This document shows positions 5,850-7,400 of a stretch of DNA of 7,400 nucleotides, piece by piece. Below the pieces are notes generated by a model that was not told the DNA's origin, did no database searches, and was given only the letters and a program-made list of their open reading frames with translations. Numbering within the stretch: position 1 is the first letter of the stretch; every line of letters starts with the position of its first letter. This DNA comes from an uncultured Dyadobacter sp. Its GTDB lineage: Bacteria; Bacteroidota; Bacteroidia; Cytophagales; Spirosomataceae. The DNA lies in the NCBI GenBank assembly GCA_946481035.1, contig CAMLNK010000180.1, positions 1-7,400 of the forward strand, given 5' to 3'. A program made the position numbers and the translations under genes.

Positions 5850-7280
5850 TTATGGCATCAATACCTTTTTGCTAAGCGTGCTGGCGTTACTCCGTTGCAG
5901 TTTTAGAATATAAAGGCCCGAAGAAATGCCGCCTTTCGGTTTCAATGTATACTCGTTGCCGGATTGGCTCAGCGAGAATCGTACAGGTCTTCCCGACAAG
6001 TCGAAAAGGCTCACATTCGAAGCATTTTCGTTTTTAAGCAGGAATTTGATTTCCCTTCCCTGCGCGGGATTACCCAAAAGTTCGAATGCAACGCTATTGG
6101 CACCGTTATCGATCGCAATCATTCTCGAATATTCAAACTTGCCATCCGCATCGACCATTTTGAGGCGGTAGTAATTGTTACCCGGCAACGGTTTGGTATC
6201 GAGGTACTTGTATTGCTGCGTTGCCGACGAATTTCCTTTCGCCTGAACGCGGCCGAGCTGGATAAATTCCTGCGCATCCCCACTTCTTTCAATATCGAAA
6301 TGGCTGCTGCCGGCTTCCTCGGTGGTTGTCCATGAAAGACTGACCGCGTTATCGAGTAATGAACCGTTGAAGCGTGCCAATGTTACGGGCAATGTAATTG
6401 TACAACCGTTTTTCAACTCGGCTATAATCGCATTCGGCAAGCTTGGGCTTGTCAGCACCACCCATACTGAGCGCTTGTCTTCCAGGAAGTCATAGTTGTA
6501 TGGCTCATCATTGCTTTGAATAGGTTCGGAGGACGACAGGTTAAGCGGGCCGTTTGAGAATATTTCCTCATCACCAGGGCCGAAAGTAGGTTCGCCATTT
6601 GTCAACACACCGTCATCCAGATACAATTTGTACGTTACCGGAAATGGAGTAGGGTCGGTTGTAATAATAGATAGGTCGTACGTACGAGGGCCGGCCGGCT
6701 CGTTACAATTGATTTTACCAGAGATAACAGGGTCATTGATTTGCAGATTGAAACCCTCGCTGAAACAGTGAACAGGAGCGTTTTGGCTGGCTGCCTGGCT
6801 CGACCATACATCACCCGTCAGAATAGGAAGGTCTTCGCAAGCACCCGGAACCGGGAACTGGATGTTGTTGATCGTTATCCGGAATATGCCCGGGCTCTCT
6901 TCTTCCTCAATAATAGTCAACCCAGCAAATAGGGGTGTTACATCCTCATCGGCAGCATAAGTAGAAAGCAATGATACTGCACCATCCGTGTCGATAGCCA
7001 GCGTTGCAAGTACAGCACCAAGGTCGGCCGCCGTCGGCGCTTTTTTGTAATCGATGTCAGGATATTCGGTAGGCTTCCACAAGTGCACATACGTAAACTT
7101 GTTACCATTGTTTTTATTGATTTTAAACGAAAGGTTGATATTAACCATACAATCGTCACCGCTGGGCGAAACACTGTTTAGTTCAATTGCCGGTTCAATC
7201 AATGCGCACTGCGCGATGGATTTCAAAGGCATGGAAATCGCGGCAAGGACAATCCATACCCAGAGGTAAAAAGTTTTCAT
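5850..7280 (-). CDS. Secreted protein of unknown function with T9SS type A C-terminal sorting domain
   Basis: 476 residues. The signal peptide (MKTFYLWVWIVLAAISMPLKSIA) is cleaved probably before Gln24. Residues about 25-295 are a beta-rich region I cannot assign, with six cysteines (25, 44, 148, 172, 192, 293) that could form disulfides, and the stretch TYDLSIITTDPTPFPVTYKL. Residues about 297-392 (LPVTLARFNG, VSLSWTTTEE, FDIERSGD, NNYYRLKMVDADG) are the fibronectin-III-like module that commonly precedes sorting domains. Residues about 399-476 (LGNPAQGREI, VSLFDLSGRPV, GLYILKLQ, ending KKVLMP) fit the T9SS type A sorting domain, so the protein is expected to cross the outer membrane by type IX secretion and be anchored or released, with the domain removed. 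No catalytic motif seen; it may be an adhesin or structural surface protein. The gene runs convergent to the operon. Confidence 0.9.
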   Translation of the reverse strand: MKTFYLWVWIVLAAISMPLKSIAQCALIEPAIELNSVSPSGDDCMVNINLSFKINKNNGNKFTYVHLWKPTEYPDIDYKKAPTAADLGAVLATLAIDTDGAVSLLSTYAADEDVTPLFAGLTIIEEEESPGIFRITINNIQFPVPGACEDLPILTGDVWSSQAASQNAPVHCFSEGFNLQINDPVISGKINCNEPAGPRTYDLSIITTDPTPFPVTYKLYLDDGVLTNGEPTFGPGDEEIFSNGPLNLSSSEPIQSNDEPYNYDFLEDKRSVWVVLTSPSLPNAIIAELKNGCTITLPVTLARFNGSLLDNAVSLSWTTTEEAGSSHFDIERSGDAQEFIQLGRVQAKGNSSATQQYKYLDTKPLPGNNYYRLKMVDADGKFEYSRMIAIDNGANSVAFELLGNPAQGREIKFLLKNENASNVSLFDLSGRPVRFSLSQSGNEYTLKPKGGISSGLYILKLQRSNASTLSKKVLMP

Positions 7281-7400
7281 GATAGAGGACGTTTAGTGAC
7301 TAAATAATCATAGATCAATATACTTCCAATATCTTGAAATAATTAAAGTTTAGAGGTTTTGGTAAAGTATTTTTTACTAAACGCGGTTTTACTATATACG
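7281..7400 (-). promoter_or_regulatory. AT-rich upstream region of the T9SS gene with small inverted repeat
   Basis: The 120 nt upstream of the start are strongly AT-rich, as expected for a promoter region, but I found no clear TAnnTTTG element. TTTAGT-G-ACTAAA (7292-7304) is an inverted repeat with 6-bp arms and one central base, 11 nt before the start codon, where a hairpin could affect ribosome access. CACTAAA in the minus orientation recurs at nearly the same distance from the start of the lipoprotein gene at 500. Confidence 0.35.

Overview
The window looks like a chromosomal segment of a Bacteroidota bacterium, most likely a Cytophagales member of the Dyadobacter/Spirosoma type; the genus is inference. 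The reasons are a C-terminal type IX secretion (T9SS) sorting domain on the last gene, signal peptides cleaved just before Gln, absence of Shine-Dalgarno sequences, and A/T-rich leaders upstream of starts.

Layout. Positions 1-500 (minus) hold the N-terminal 166 residues of a lipoprotein-like protein cut by the window edge. Positions 501-1424 contain no convincing intact gene. Within them, 540-704 (minus) has the look of the end of a decayed gene, and 1000-1300 is AT-rich with several inverted repeats and palindromes, the probable control region of the following operon. Positions 1425-5790 (plus) carry three tightly packed genes: two paralogous exported amidohydrolases of the COG3964 type (1-nt overlap between them), then, 11 nt later, an exported PQQ-type sugar/sorbosone dehydrogenase beta-propeller fused to a C-terminal c-type cytochrome domain. 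A strong hairpin at 5801-5829 separates this operon from the convergent gene at 5850-7280 (minus), a secreted protein with a fibronectin-like module and a T9SS type A sorting domain. Its leader lies at 7281-7400.

How the genes may work together. All three operon products appear to be exported. A plausible reading (inference) is an envelope pathway in which the amidohydrolases remove an acyl group or open a ring on a substrate, and the propeller dehydrogenase then oxidises the released sugar-like or aldehyde product, passing electrons through its own heme domain to the respiratory chain. The substrate is not known.

Most notable points: a four-copy 15-bp in-frame repeat that builds the hydrophobic part of the signal peptide of the second amidohydrolase; replacement of the expected strand-5 metal-binding histidine by Asp in one paralogue and Glu in the other; and the cluster of inverted repeats upstream of the operon. 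I see no mobile element, CRISPR array, or RNA gene.
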